From: Bacteroidota bacterium
GTDB lineage: Bacteria > Bacteroidota > Ignavibacteria > UBA10030
Direction: 5' to 3'
Assembly: GCA_026416125.1 (NCBI GenBank)
Contig: JAOAFT010000022.1
Span: 1-36,894, forward strand
Length of the DNA stretch: 36,894 nucleotides
Shown here: positions 17,939 through 28,027 of the stretch, one piece after another
How positions within the stretch are numbered: the first letter of the stretch is position 1
Layout of the letters: each line of letters starts with the position of its first letter
Notes under the pieces: model-generated
What the model was told of the DNA's origin: nothing
What the model saw: the letters and a program-made list of their open reading frames with translations, nothing else
The model's database searches: none
Program-made: the position numbers and the translations under genes

Positions 17939-20900
17939 TCAATCCGTAATAAGCAAACTCCCGTAATTATTGAGCTCTCCATAGGTCTCCGTTCTACCGA
18001 ACACATGGACAACGATTCCGGTAGTAATAGTAAATCGAGCCCCGACGTCAATCACCAAGTTGTTGTTGACCATAATGTTCGATGAGGCAGTTTTCATACC
18101 AACATTTCGAAGAACGAGATCGTAGTAACTACCTGGTATTATTGTTTGATCACTAGATCCTGCATAGATCACTGTATTAGGATTTGCTGAAGCGTTTATA
18201 GAAGCTACTGTGACAGGTGAACCGTTGATCGTAAGGGATGCATTTGGTCCCTGACTCATACTCCCAATGCCTGTGAAACTCCCATTCACAGTTATAGTTC
18301 CTGTGTTCGTAATTGTCCCATTGATTTGAAGGTTATTAAATGTTGTCGTACCAACAATTGTTTTCCCTATTCCTCCTAGAACAATTGTGCTTGTTCCTGC
18401 TGTAAATAATCCGTTATCAACCCAATTTCCATTCACGGTAAATGTAACTGCACCAGAGATCGATAATGGTGTACCAGGATCTATCGTACAATTCCCGGTT
18501 GCTACAATGTTTGTACTTATTGTTTTCGTTCCTGTCCCTGTGAAGAGTAAGCTTCCATAATCAAGTGGTGTAACTATTTGTGCTGTTGGACTATAGTACT
18601 CAACGATGCTTTGCTCATCGAGATCATACGTTTCGAACGTTGGGGCACCTGCTGCGCTGCGGACGCGGAGTTTGGCATCTGCGTTAATCTGTAATTCACC
18701 TCCATCACTATCTTCTGTGAGTGTGTAGGTAGTAAGATCGAACACCCCACTCTTGATGTGTAACAAGCGAACCCCAGCTACATTCTGTGCGAGAATTGTG
18801 GTGGCACCATTTTTTTCAATAACAATTTGTGGAAGCAAGATGGGATTTAGTGTGCCACCTATTTGTGAAAGCGTTGTACCAGTAAAAATAACGCTGTGAA
18901 TCGTTGGAGTGAATGTACCATTAACACTCAAATTACCAGTCATAGAGATGTCCGAATTCAAACTAATTGAAGAACCAGTATTAATGGTAAGGTTGTTAAA
19001 GACTGCTCCACTCCCTGTTGTTATAGTTTTATTACTTCCTGTCATCGTAATGGTCGATGTCTGTCCTTTAAAGGTTCCGTTGATGTTAATCGATCCACCA
19101 ATTGAATATGTATACGCCCCCCCATTGAATGTCGCGCCTGAGGTAACATTCAAATCATTTCCTATAGTCCACCCAGCGGGGAGTGTTATACCATTAGGGT
19201 TGGTATTTGAAATTGTAAGTGTATAGATATTTGGTGACGTACCAACTATCGATAGTGCTCCTGTTCCAGCAAATTCAACAATACCTGTACTGCTAAATGC
19301 AGTAATCCCAGAAGAACTGAGGAGAACCACCGTAACAGGAATTGATGGTTCAAATTTTAAAGTACCACTGCTTGTGATTATACCATTATTTGTTAACGGG
19401 CCTTTAAATGTGTGGGTTGCCGTACCTCCAAAGAACTTCGCTCCTAACCCTACGGTGAACTCCCCATTAACTGTCCATCCCATCGTAGGAGATATACCAC
19501 TTGTATTATTAACGTTAAGATTGTTAAACGTCGGAGGGCTTGACCCAGTAAACGTTGGCGCCACAGTACCATTGAAATTCACAATTCCTGTACTGAGAAA
19601 TCCGGCATTCATTGCAATATTCTGTGTTTGGGTACCAGTAAACGTTAATATGCCTGAAGAAGATAGTGTACCATTGTTCAAGAGATTTCCTGCAATAGTC
19701 AGTGTCGTTGGTCCAGCTGTTAGTATTCCAGTTCCTGTAACTGTGAGCGTACCATTAACTGTAGTATTCGTTAAGAATGAATATGCTCCAGTTACAGTAA
19801 GATTATTAAATGTATTTGAAGAAGATCCGCCAACTGTTTTGTTTGTACCTGCAAGTTGTACTGTACCAGTCGAAGGAGTAAATGTGCCATCGTTCACCCA
19901 GTTCCCTTGGAGCGTTAGAACATATGAACTTCCGTTGAATGTACTCCCTGTTTGAATCGATACATCACCAGCGATGGTTGCAGTTCCTCCAAGCGTCGCA
20001 GTAGCACCAGCCTTACTAATGGTAAGATTACCATAACTTAGCCCTCCTCGAACAGTTTGTGCCACTGTCCCATAGTATACAACAGTACTAGTTGGTGCCA
20101 AAGAATAGGTAGAAAAATTTGCAGGGAAGTTATTTGCTCCAGAGAGTCGAAGTGTTGTAGTACCATTCATGGTGAAGGTACCACCGAGCGATGATCTATT
20201 TAACGTAAAGTCAGCAATATCGAGCGTACCACTTTGGAGTGTAAGATCGCTATTAACAATTACAGAACCAATTAAGGTAACGCTCCCTGCGGGTTTATTG
20301 ATTATAAGAGTGTTGAAGGTCGTTGCATCGATGGTCTGTGCAGATGAACCATTTACAATTACTGTCGATGTGCCTGGTACAAATGTCCCTGTTCGTATCC
20401 AATTCCCCCCAACAGAAATTGTTGAAGCATTAGCCTGAAACACTGTGGATGAACCAATAGTAACATTTCCAAGAACATTCAACTGAGCATTGAGGGCAAG
20501 TGTTCCTCCGGTTGAAAGGGTAAGTGATCCATTAACAGTAGTTTGTGCATTAACATTTGCTGTACCACTGCTTTTACTTATGACGATGTTATAGTACTGA
20601 AGGCCTGCAATACTCTGATCGAGTGTTCCATTGTAAGTTACTGTACCTGTCCCAGCTGTGAATGTGCCACCTGTGTAGACATAATTCCCTTGAAGAGTCA
20701 TTGTACCAGTGCCAAATGCAATACTTGCATTCCCACGGTGGATAAGCGTTCCGAGAATAGTTACTGAGCCACTTCCAACAACAAGGTTGATTGAATGATC
20801 TGCTGTACCATCACTTAAAACAACATCACCATTGACAGTAAGTGTTTGCGCACCAACATTGATACTATGGGTAGCATTACTGTTCCACTGGCCAGTAATT

Positions 20901-23900
20901 CCACTTGTTACCAATGAGCCTCCAGTACTTATCGTAACCGTCACAGGTTGCACACTTCCGAATACAATGTTCTTTACAGTTACAGCAGTACTTATGATAG
21001 GCTGATTTGTAAACGTTGATGTTCCGAGTTGCACAATATCATTGGACGAAGGTGGTAACGATGGCGAACCTTGAATAGCAGTCCAGTTCGCTGCTGTACT
21101 CCACGATGAACTTGTGCTTCCATTCCATTGTACTACGTTCTGGTCATCGGAAATCGTCCATCGATTGGTAATATCAGTCAAGGAACTTTGTTCCACCCAA
21201 TTATCTGTTTCATTGTTAGCTGTTTTTCCAGATACACCCCACTGCGTACCATTGTATCTCCAAAGTTGCATCGATGACTCAACATTCCCATTCAACTCAT
21301 CATCGAGATAGTGAAGTCGGAGCGTTGCTGTATAGCCACTGCCACTCACAGAAATAGCATATTGTCTATTGATTGATCCATTGAATGGAAAGTCGTTTAC
21401 AACGCCTATCGTTACTGTTACTGTCACCGATGTAACCGATCCAACTGTTGAAAATGTAACCGTGTTATATGGACTTTCGAATGCATACGCAGTCCCAACT
21501 GTAAATGTATGCGAACGTGTAATGGTGCCAATAATGTAGCCATTCCCTGTACGCGTATTGGTAATTGTAATGCTGTTCGTACCTGTGTTGATATTTCCAT
21601 TCGCAACATTCAATGTTGCAGCTGTAACATTCACTCCTACAGTGACTTTATTGGATGGGTTGCTTTTATTCACAACAAGAGTATTAAATACAGAAGGATT
21701 TGTTCCCCCGATTATAGCATCTGCTGTACCTGTTAATTGAATTGTACTCGAGCTTGCTGTAAACGAACCATTGTTTATCCAGTTTCCATGCACGGTGTGC
21801 GTGTAAGTACCGGCATTGAATGTTGTTCCACTTTCAATAGTAATGTTGCCATTGACAGTCAACGCTCCTGCAGCTGTTTTCGTATTACCATTCGCGAGTA
21901 TAAGATGATGGTATGTTGCAACAAGTACATTTTGAGCGCCTGTTCCGTTGTACGTTACTGTATTTGGAGTTCCACCATTCACCGCATCGAGTGTCCCCGA
22001 GAGGGTAAATGTTCCTCCAATCCCTAATTGAGCATTTGTCATTAATCGGAGCGTTGCCCCTGTATTAACAGTGACATTGTAGAGATTAGCTACTCCTGAT
22101 ACTTGAGATGGATTTCCCGCAAAAGTAAATGTTCCGGTAGATGCTGTAATTGTACCACCTGTAAGATGCTGACTAATGAAGACGTTCGATGTTGCTGTTA
22201 CAGTGTTTATTACTGATAGCGAACTAAGTGAAATAGTACCTCCTCCACTAATTGCACTTCCATTACCTGCCATTGTTAAGGTAGTGCCTGAAGCACCTGT
22301 GAATGAACCACTCACAGTTAAGTTACCTGTCATGGTTATAGAACTATTCATCGTAACAGAACCAGAAACAGTGAGATCATCAAGTTGAATGTTGTTGCCA
22401 CTTATTGTTCTTGTTGTCCCTGTCATTGTAATAGTACCACTTCCACCCGCAGTATGTGTGAACGTACCTGAACCTGATGTTGAAAGATTATCTGCAATCG
22501 TGAGAGATGTGTTTGCATCGACAGTAACACCTGCCCCAGTTATTGTAAGCGTATTAAAGTTATATGTACCGCTCCCACTTATCACAGCGTTTGTTCCTGC
22601 CATTGTCACAATGCCAGTATTGCCACTAAAAGTACCGGTATTCGAAAAATTTCCATTGAGTGTTATGGAGTATGTCGATGCTGAAAGAGTTCCTGACACA
22701 ATGGTAAGGTTTCCGTTAACTGTAATGTTCCCACCTAGAGTAGCTGTTTGTGTTCCCTTGGTAATCGACAAGTGATGGTACGTTGTTGGCTTAATAGTTT
22801 GTGCAGCAGTAGTACCGTTATAGTGTACTGTATTCGGATTCGCAGTAGCGTTAAGTGTACCCGTTGTTAGCAATGGTCCTGCTACATTGAGCGTTGCATT
22901 TGCTGCATTAGTCCACACACTATTTGCACCACCACCAATAATTCCACTTGCATTGGTGGATGATACAGTACCATTGTTAACAACAGTAACACCGTCATTA
23001 ATTGTCATTGCACCTGATACAGTTAGATTTGCGGTGGAAAGGATAGTTTTATTACCACTTATCGTAGAAGTTGCCGCCAATGTTCCACTTCCATTAATTG
23101 TAGTATTTACTCCAGTTAAAAGCACTGGTTCTGTCCCCGTTCCACCTAAATTCCCATTTATAAGGAGATTTCCTGCAATAGTTAGCGTACCTGCAGCATT
23201 AGCAGTTGTTACCGTTACATTACTGTTGACTGTCACATGGCCAAAAGAGATGTTAGCTGTTGGTGTTACAGTTGAGTTCCCGGTGAACGTTGTATTACTC
23301 GTTGCGTTAAGAGTAAGAGCAACAGAAGCAGTAAGATTATTTGCAAACGTTATATTCGATCCCTCAACAGTATTAAAAATGGGTGCTGCGGATAGTTGTG
23401 GACCAAAAGCGTATGTCGAATTAAAGTTGATTGTTCCAGTACTTGTAATAGAAACAGTTCCTTCACCATGGCTAAATGGAGCATTAATATTGATAGTACC
23501 AGTTGACACTGTGAGAAGAGCACTTGCTGAACTTGTCCCTGTAGAAAGTGTAGTTGTACCATTTAACGTGAGTGTACCCGAGGTTACACGTATTCGAGCG
23601 ACACGAGACGCAGTATTGTTTGCTCCTCCAATGGTTGTAGTACCCTGGACAATTGCACTTCCACCATCGATGTTCCATGACGTTGTTCTATTATTTGTAC
23701 CAGGTTGGTATATAGTGACATTGCCAGTAACTGTCAACGATGCGGTACCACTGTGCGTCAGCGATCGATTTCCCCCTCCTGCAGATGCTGGTATATTCAG
23801 ATTAACACACGAATTATTGTTCGTCATTGTCACCGCTGCAGCATTTGTTGATGTTCCAATATTCAATGTCCCAAACGCTGTTGGTGTTGTACCACCAATT

Positions 23901-24787
23901 GTCCGAGTACCAGTTATCGTCACAGGATTTGTGCCAGCGTTGAGTGTACCACCGTTATTTGTCCAATTTCCCGCAACAGTAATTGCACCTGCAAGTGTAA
24001 CAGTTCCACCTTCCAACACAATATTGCCAAATGTCATTGCTGTAGTAGGAGTTATTGTAGAAACACTAGTGAATCTGGTCGTCGAATTTGTGAGGTTGAA
24101 TGTACCGAGTGTATTCGTAACATTCGACCGAAATGTAATAGTTGCCGCTCCACTTGATGTAAATGTTGAATTTGAACCATTTTGTGTAAATGGTCCAACA
24201 AAAGTAATTGTTCCAGTGGTTACCGTTATTGCACATCCGCGTGCAGCTGATGCATTTGCACCTGCAAGTGTTGTACCCCCAACATAGAGCGTCCCTGTTC
24301 CAACACTAAAGGTGATGAGCGTTGTTGCAGCAGTGGGTTGAACTGTTAAATCTCCACTAATATTCAATGTACCACCGTTGAAAGTTATAGTCATATTGGC
24401 ACCAGCTACCTGAGGACTGAGGTTTGCACTTGCACACGAGAGGGTTACTCCTGTGTTCAAATTGATGTTATGTAAACGCGCTGTTGTTGTAATAGTATTT
24501 GTAATCGGCCCTGTAACTGTTAGGTTCGCATTAACAGTTAACGTCGTTGCTGCTGCATTCCCGTACGTAAGTGCTGCTATAGTTGTAGGAGTACTTATTG
24601 TTGGTTGATTGGTGACGGTGCCATCACCAAGAATTACCGTCGACGTCGCAGTTGGTACTCCATTCGTCCAATTTGCTGCATTCTCCCATGCTGTACTCAC
24701 TGTGCCACGCCACGAGGTTGTTTGGGCAAAAGCTACGGAACTATACACAACTCCTATACCTATCATAAAGAGCACTAATCGTTTCAT
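17939..24787 (-). CDS. Giant beta-strand-repeat surface protein (2282 aa)
   Basis: A signal peptide (residues 1-21, ending VAFA) is followed by WRGTVSTAWENAANW and a long array rich in Thr, Gly, Asn, Ser and Val. Recurrent units read V-x-Y-x-G-T-x-x-Q-x-I, then YHHLxI, a TVNGxLTI strand, then GNWxNNGTF and GTIxLTGT. At least six copies of the YNGT...Q motif are seen. Around residue 1160-1210 is a non-repeat module (LRLHYLDDELNGNVESSMQLW ... WTISDD), and at about 1220 a second WNGSTSSSWSTAANW starts a new array. The C-terminus (YGELNNYGSLLITD) has no T9SS sorting domain. It is probably a beta-helical exported adhesin or surface-layer-like protein. A GGAAAGAG site precedes the ATG, and a TACATTTG box (24819-24826, minus strand) may belong to its promoter. 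Confidence 0.9.
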   Translation of the reverse strand: MKRLVLFMIGIGVVYSSVAFAQTTSWRGTVSTAWENAANWTNGVPTATSTVILGDGTVTNQPTISTPTTIAALTYGNAAATTLTVNANLTVTGPITNTITTTARLHNINLNTGVTLSCASANLSPQVAGANMTITFNGGTLNISGDLTVQPTAATTLITFSVGTGTLYVGGTTLAGANASAARGCAITVTTGTITFVGPFTQNGSNSTFTSSGAATITFRSNVTNTLGTFNLTNSTTRFTSVSTITPTTAMTFGNIVLEGGTVTLAGAITVAGNWTNNGGTLNAGTNPVTITGTRTIGGTTPTAFGTLNIGTSTNAAAVTMTNNNSCVNLNIPASAGGGNRSLTHSGTASLTVTGNVTIYQPGTNNRTTSWNIDGGSAIVQGTTTIGGANNTASRVARIRVTSGTLTLNGTTTLSTGTSSASALLTVSTGTININAPFSHGEGTVSITSTGTINFNSTYAFGPQLSAAPIFNTVEGSNITFANNLTASVALTLNATSNTTFTGNSTVTPTANISFGHVTVNSNVTVTTANAAGTLTIAGNLLINGNLGGTGTEPVLLTGVNTTINGSGTLAATSTISGNKTILSTANLTVSGAMTINDGVTVVNNGTVSSTNASGIIGGGANSVWTNAANATLNVAGPLLTTGTLNATANPNTVHYNGTTAAQTIKPTTYHHLSITKGTQTATLGGNITVNGNLTIVSGTLSASTYSITLNGNFSNTGTFSGNTGIVTMAGTNAVISGSGTYNFNTLTITGAGVTVDANTSLTIADNLSTSGSGTFTHTAGGSGTITMTGTTRTISGNNIQLDDLTVSGSVTMNSSITMTGNLTVSGSFTGASGTTLTMAGNGSAISGGGTISLSSLSVINTVTATSNVFISQHLTGGTITASTGTFTFAGNPSQVSGVANLYNVTVNTGATLRLMTNAQLGIGGTFTLSGTLDAVNGGTPNTVTYNGTGAQNVLVATYHHLILANGNTKTAAGALTVNGNITIESGTTFNAGTYTHTVHGNWINNGSFTASSSTIQLTGTADAIIGGTNPSVFNTLVVNKSNPSNKVTVGVNVTAATLNVANGNINTGTNSITITNTRTGNGYIIGTITRSHTFTVGTAYAFESPYNTVTFSTVGSVTSVTVTVTIGVVNDFPFNGSINRQYAISVSGSGYTATLRLHYLDDELNGNVESSMQLWRYNGTQWGVSGKTANNETDNWVEQSSLTDITNRWTISDDQNVVQWNGSTSSSWSTAANWTAIQGSPSLPPSSNDIVQLGTSTFTNQPIISTAVTVKNIVFGSVQPVTVTISTGGSLVTSGITGQWNSNATHSINVGAQTLTVNGDVVLSDGTADHSINLVVGSGSVTILGTLIHRGNASIAFGTGTMTLQGNYVYTGGTFTAGTGTVTYNGTLDQSIAGLQYYNIVISKSSGTANVNAQTTVNGSLTLSTGGTLALNAQLNVLGNVTIGSSTVFQANASTISVGGNWIRTGTFVPGTSTVIVNGSSAQTIDATTFNTLIINKPAGSVTLIGSVIVNSDLTLQSGTLDIADFTLNRSSLGGTFTMNGTTTLRLSGANNFPANFSTYSLAPTSTVVYYGTVAQTVRGGLSYGNLTISKAGATATLGGTATIAGDVSIQTGSTFNGSSYVLTLQGNWVNDGTFTPSTGTVQLAGTNKTVGGSSSNTFNNLTVTGAYSFLTNTTVNGTLTVTGTGILTAGPTTLTIAGNLLNNGTLSSSGILTFTGTQTQNIAMNAGFLSTGIVNFNGTVAPTFTGSSPPTFNNLNVNNTSGISPTMGWTVNGEFTVGLGAKFFGGTATHTFKGPLTNNGIITSSGTLKFEPSIPVTVVLLSSSGITAFSSTGIVEFAGTGALSIVGTSPNIYTLTISNTNPNGITLPAGWTIGNDLNVTSGATFNGGAYTYSIGGSININGTFKGQTSTITMTGSNKTITTGSGAVFNNLTINTGSSISLNSDISMTGNLSVNGTFTPTIHSVIFTGTTLSQIGGTLNPILLPQIVIEKNGATTILAQNVAGVRLLHIKSGVFDLTTYTLTEDSDGGELQINADAKLRVRSAAGAPTFETYDLDEQSIVEYYSPTAQIVTPLDYGSLLFTGTGTKTISTNIVATGNCTIDPGTPLSISGAVTFTVNGNWVDNGLFTAGTSTIVLGGIGKTIVGTTTFNNLQINGTITNTGTITVNGSFTGIGSMSQGPNASLTINGSPVTVASINASANPNTVIYAGSSDQTIIPGSYYDLVLRNVGMKTASSNIMVNNNLVIDVGARFTITTGIVVHVFGRTETYGELNNYGSLLITD

Positions 24788-25066
24788 GCTCTCTTTCCTT
24801 TCATTGGTAAATACACTTCAAATGTAATGGTATTATGCATGAATTTCACATATTCAAAATTTGTTGAATGTTCAGGCACTCACCGGATAAATGTTTTGTT
24901 CCACATACTAAAGTAAGTATAAAATAACCGCCTTTCTTATAAAATATTGTAAACACCGTATTTTAAAACTACGGTAAAAACCGTAAGTAGTTGTAAACCG
25001 CATTATTTTTGGGGGTTATATGTTTTTTTACTGGTACATTGAAGATTCCTACGACAGGAAATACAA
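24788..25066 (-). promoter_or_regulatory. Upstream region of giant gene with ACCGTA/TACGGT hairpins
   Basis: This 279-base non-coding gap holds three arms: ACCGTA (24955-24960), TACGGT (24970-24975) and ACCGTA (24980-24985). The middle arm can pair with either flank, giving a 6-bp stem with a 9-nt loop or a 6-bp stem with a 4-nt loop. Further AACCGC copies lie near 24927 and 25006. It could be the terminator of the DUF1028 gene, an operator, or part of the leader of the giant gene. The sequence does not decide between these. Confidence 0.4.
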
Positions 25067-26041
25067 TTACTTTTTTGATGGTAGTGCAAGTATTTTCATC
25101 AGTTGGTCTCCGTCAACCGTTAACAGCCCAACAGGGACAAGTCGAGATGTTAATTCTCTCCACCTTGCATCTTTCTGAAACACATCGCTAAAGAGTGGGA
25201 GTGCGCGATCAATTGCTCCACTATTTGCCAAGGCCACTGCATGCCAATACTTCATTTCTAGGTTATCCGGTAAAAGTGCTTCTGCTGCTGAATACTCTCG
25301 TAACGCTCCTTCAACATCATTCTTCTCCAATGCAAGATCACCGGCATTCATGTGCATGTAGGCACGGTGTACTGTAACTAATCGACGTAATTCAACCAAT
25401 GGTTGAGGATGATCTTCCACACGGAGATCCATTATTCGATCAACCCACGGTCGCCCAGTATTCTTTCCACTAACAATGAGTATTGCAGCCGACTGTTTAC
25501 CACGAATGTCTCCTCCTGCCAATTCTGCCGCATCGAGTGCTGCAAGCATGCGTTCAGCAAGGGTTCCTTTTGTTTTTCGAAACGCTTCTGCCATTGCATT
25601 CCAGACCTTGTTACTGAGCATCATGTTTGCTTGGACAGAGAACTGTTCACCCACACTGTGACCAGCTTCAGCAATACATTTCTTACCAGTATGAACAGCA
25701 ACATTTCCCTTGGCATCAATCATCGCAACCTGCCTGTACTCTGCACCTGGATCTGAAGCCAATAAACCATCAAGCGCCTGCTGTGCAGTTTTGCCTGCTT
25801 TCATCATTTCAAGTCCTAATGGACCGTAAGCAGGGTCAACCAGTGACTGAGTAGCAACCGCACCAACTCCAGCTTCTGCCCAGCTAACAATAGAACCAAC
25901 AGAGAACCAATGTGATTGTACGGCTACTCCAAGTTCACCGGTAGCAGAGTCCCGTGCAACAATTGAGTAGGTGTGAACAAGTTGAGCTTGGGAAACACTC
26001 ATTGCACAAGCAACCCATATCCCCAAGAAGTACTGTTTCAT
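25067..26041 (-). CDS. Secreted DUF1028 protein with TPR-like C-terminus
   Basis: This protein is 324 residues. Residues 1-19 are a signal peptide ending SQA. The mature part begins QLVHTYSIVARDSATGELGVAVQ, the DUF1028 hallmark, followed by VGAVATQSLVDPAYGPLGLEMM, QVAMIDAKGNVAVHTGKKC and ADLAGGDIRGKQSAA-like glycine-rich blocks. DUF1028 has an Ntn-hydrolase-like fold, with function not firmly established. From about 215 on, helical pairs (GDLALEKNDVEGALREYSAAEALLPDN, YWHAVALANSGAIDRALPLF) look like TPRs. A GGAGGG site precedes the ATG. It ends 279 nt upstream of the giant surface protein gene on the same strand. Confidence 0.9.
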   Translation of the reverse strand: MKQYFLGIWVACAMSVSQAQLVHTYSIVARDSATGELGVAVQSHWFSVGSIVSWAEAGVGAVATQSLVDPAYGPLGLEMMKAGKTAQQALDGLLASDPGAEYRQVAMIDAKGNVAVHTGKKCIAEAGHSVGEQFSVQANMMLSNKVWNAMAEAFRKTKGTLAERMLAALDAAELAGGDIRGKQSAAILIVSGKNTGRPWVDRIMDLRVEDHPQPLVELRRLVTVHRAYMHMNAGDLALEKNDVEGALREYSAAEALLPDNLEMKYWHAVALANSGAIDRALPLFSDVFQKDARWRELTSRLVPVGLLTVDGDQLMKILALPSKK

Positions 26042-26068
26042 AGTCCCTCCAGAATAAGTTTGTGTGTG

Positions 26069-27097
26069 TCATTCCATGACAAGTACTTTTGCACCACGAA
26101 CACTCCCTCTCTTCAATTCGAGTAAAGCACGATTCGCTTCAAGAAATGGATACTGTTCAATTGTTGGCAAGAGAGGAATTTGTCCTGCCAGTTGTAGAAT
26201 TGTTTGTACATCCATTCGTGTAACATTCGCAACAGTAATAATCTCTTTTTCCATCCAAAGATCGCGTTCGTACTTCAGTTCCAGTAAAGAATTGATGTCG
26301 TCATTTTCTTTTCGAATAGCATTAATAACCATTCGTCCACCGGGCAAGAGGGTACGCAACGTTGAAACGATCGGTTTCCACACCGGTGTTGTATCAATAA
26401 TGGCGTGGAGCTTTTCAGGTGGTTCCTCATGAAAATCACCTGCCCAGTGCGCTCCTAGCTGATATGCAAATTGCCGTTCAGTAGTACTCCGTGCAAACAC
26501 ATAGATTCTAGTGTTTGGGTAGAGTGCTTTAACCATTTGCAGGACTAAGTGTGCTGAAGCTCCAAAACCACTAAACCCTAAACACTGTCCATCGCGTATG
26601 TTCGTTAAAGAAAGTGACCGATACCCTATTGCTCCAGCACAGAGAAGAGGAGCTGCATGTGCAGAATCGATCGCCTCAGGTATCTTGTATGCGTACTGCT
26701 CAGGAACAACAAGATACTCTGCATATCCGCCATGAACATCACGACCGGTTGCTTGAAACTGTGAACAAAGATTTTCACGTCCTGTCGTGCAGTATTCACA
26801 ACTCCCACATGTTCTATAAATCCATGCAATACCGACACGATCACCGATTGCAAAACTTTGTACATGCTCACCCCTCTCAACAACTCTACCTACACCTTGA
26901 TGGCCAACAACTATTGGGAAAAATGCAGGTACTGCACGCCCTTCAATCTCATCTAATTCTGTGTGACACACACCGCATGCTTCGATTCTAACTAATATTT
27001 CATGAGGCTGTGGTACTGGAATCGGCATGTCAACCAGTTTGAGAGGATGAGCATTCTGCATCAACGATGTAGTACCATGAAGAATAAATGCTTTCAT
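26069..27097 (-). CDS. Zinc-dependent alcohol dehydrogenase family protein
   Basis: This 342-residue medium-chain dehydrogenase/reductase has an N-terminal GroES-like catalytic domain with C44 in CGVCHTELDE and H66 in VGHQGVGRV. The structural zinc cysteines are C97, C100, C103 and C111 (CGSCEYCTTGRENLC). The Rossmann domain follows with LGFSGFGASAHLVLQM. The catalytic glutamate position after H66 is Gln (GHQ), which I recall as usual in the adh_fam_2 subgroup rather than a defect. The substrate is unknown, probably a primary alcohol or aldehyde, with NAD(P). It starts 28 nt upstream of the DUF1028 gene, so the two may share a transcript. Confidence 0.92.
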   Translation of the reverse strand: MKAFILHGTTSLMQNAHPLKLVDMPIPVPQPHEILVRIEACGVCHTELDEIEGRAVPAFFPIVVGHQGVGRVVERGEHVQSFAIGDRVGIAWIYRTCGSCEYCTTGRENLCSQFQATGRDVHGGYAEYLVVPEQYAYKIPEAIDSAHAAPLLCAGAIGYRSLSLTNIRDGQCLGFSGFGASAHLVLQMVKALYPNTRIYVFARSTTERQFAYQLGAHWAGDFHEEPPEKLHAIIDTTPVWKPIVSTLRTLLPGGRMVINAIRKENDDINSLLELKYERDLWMEKEIITVANVTRMDVQTILQLAGQIPLLPTIEQYPFLEANRALLELKRGSVRGAKVLVME

Positions 27098-27288
27098 AGA
27101 ACATCACACATTTATAATCAAGTTTTTCAACGACCGTTTCAAAATATGTACACTCTCATAGTAAAATATATCCATTTATGAAAATTATTCAACGTGTTCT
27201 CTCCACATCGACTTGAACTTTCAGAATTAGATTGTTCAAGAAATATTGCGTATACTATACAGTGTAACTTCAATAGGATGGGATACTT
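27098..27288. promoter_or_regulatory. Divergent promoter region, ADH / transport operon
   Basis: This 191-base AT-rich gap lies between divergent genes and should contain both promoters. On the plus strand a TATACT box (27251-27256) lies 33 nt before the ATG, without a good -35 at standard spacing. An AGGATGG ribosome binding site is visible for the rightward gene. No inverted repeat operator stands out. Confidence 0.35.
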
Positions 27289-28026
27289 ATGAAAACACTG
27301 GTCTTCACACTACTCACCCTAACCACGCTCACTCACTCTCAAACAGCATATGAGATCGTAAAAAAATCCGAGGAACTGCACTATGCAACAAGCAGCTACA
27401 TTGAAATGACAATGACTATCATTAAACCAACCTGGCAACGAACCTTTGGGATGAAAGTATGGGCTCTTGAACCAGATTATGCACTCGTCTATGTAACAGC
27501 CCCAGCACGAGACAAAGGTACAGTAACGCTTAAGAGAAAAAACGAAATCTGGAACTGGCTCCCAACTATTCAAAAAACAATTAAAATACCACCGTCTATG
27601 ATGAATCAATCATGGATGGGATCAGATTTTACAAACGATGACCTTATTCGCTCCTCATCGTATTCTGAAGATTACAACCATACAATTCTCGGTAAAGAAA
27701 CAGTTGATGGTTACGTATGCTATAAAATACAGTCAATCCCCAAACCAAATGTTGGTATTGTGTGGAGCAAAGTTATAAGTTACATTGCAATAGAATCATA
27801 CATTCACTTAAAATCAGAATTCTACGATGAAGATAACACCCTTGTTAAAGTTTTCCACGGTCTCCATATCCGTGAAGTGGATGGAAGGCAAATTCCTACA
27901 ATATGGGAAATGATCCCGCTCGACAAGGAAAACACAAAAACTATTATCGAATACCATACCATCAAGTTCAATATCGATATTACCCCATCGTTCTTTTCTC
28001 AGCAAAATATGACCAGAGTAAAGTAA
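27289..28026 (+). CDS. Outer-membrane lipoprotein-sorting (LolA-like) protein
   Basis: This 245-residue protein starts with a signal peptide (MKTLVFTLLTLTTLTHS) and then YEIVKKSEELHYATSSYIEMTMTI. The half-barrel pattern of LolA-like proteins of COG2834 follows: RTFGMKVWALEPDYALVYVTAP, RDKGTVTLKRKNEIWNWLPTI, SWMGSDFTNDDLIR and TIIEYHTIKFNIDI. Such proteins carry a lipid or lipoprotein across the periplasm. It is separated by 1 nt from the first permease gene. That places it as the soluble periplasmic part of the ABC system downstream. The actual cargo cannot be deduced. Confidence 0.88.
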   Translation: MKTLVFTLLTLTTLTHSQTAYEIVKKSEELHYATSSYIEMTMTIIKPTWQRTFGMKVWALEPDYALVYVTAPARDKGTVTLKRKNEIWNWLPTIQKTIKIPPSMMNQSWMGSDFTNDDLIRSSSYSEDYNHTILGKETVDGYVCYKIQSIPKPNVGIVWSKVISYIAIESYIHLKSEFYDEDNTLVKVFHGLHIREVDGRQIPTIWEMIPLDKENTKTIIEYHTIKFNIDITPSFFSQQNMTRVK

Positions 28027-28027
28027 A

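Noticed and set aside
22887-24287. 466-codon open frame opposite the giant surface gene, plus several shorter ones
   Set aside because: These frames mirror a Thr/Gly/Val/Asn-rich repeat protein in which the sense codons that give antisense stops (TTA, CTA, TCA) are rare. Their translations are low-complexity and lack start signals.
26069-27097. Gln in place of Glu after the zinc-binding His (GHQ) as a sign of an inactive dehydrogenase
   Set aside because: The same GHQ occurs in a known subgroup of zinc alcohol dehydrogenases, and all other zinc ligands are intact.
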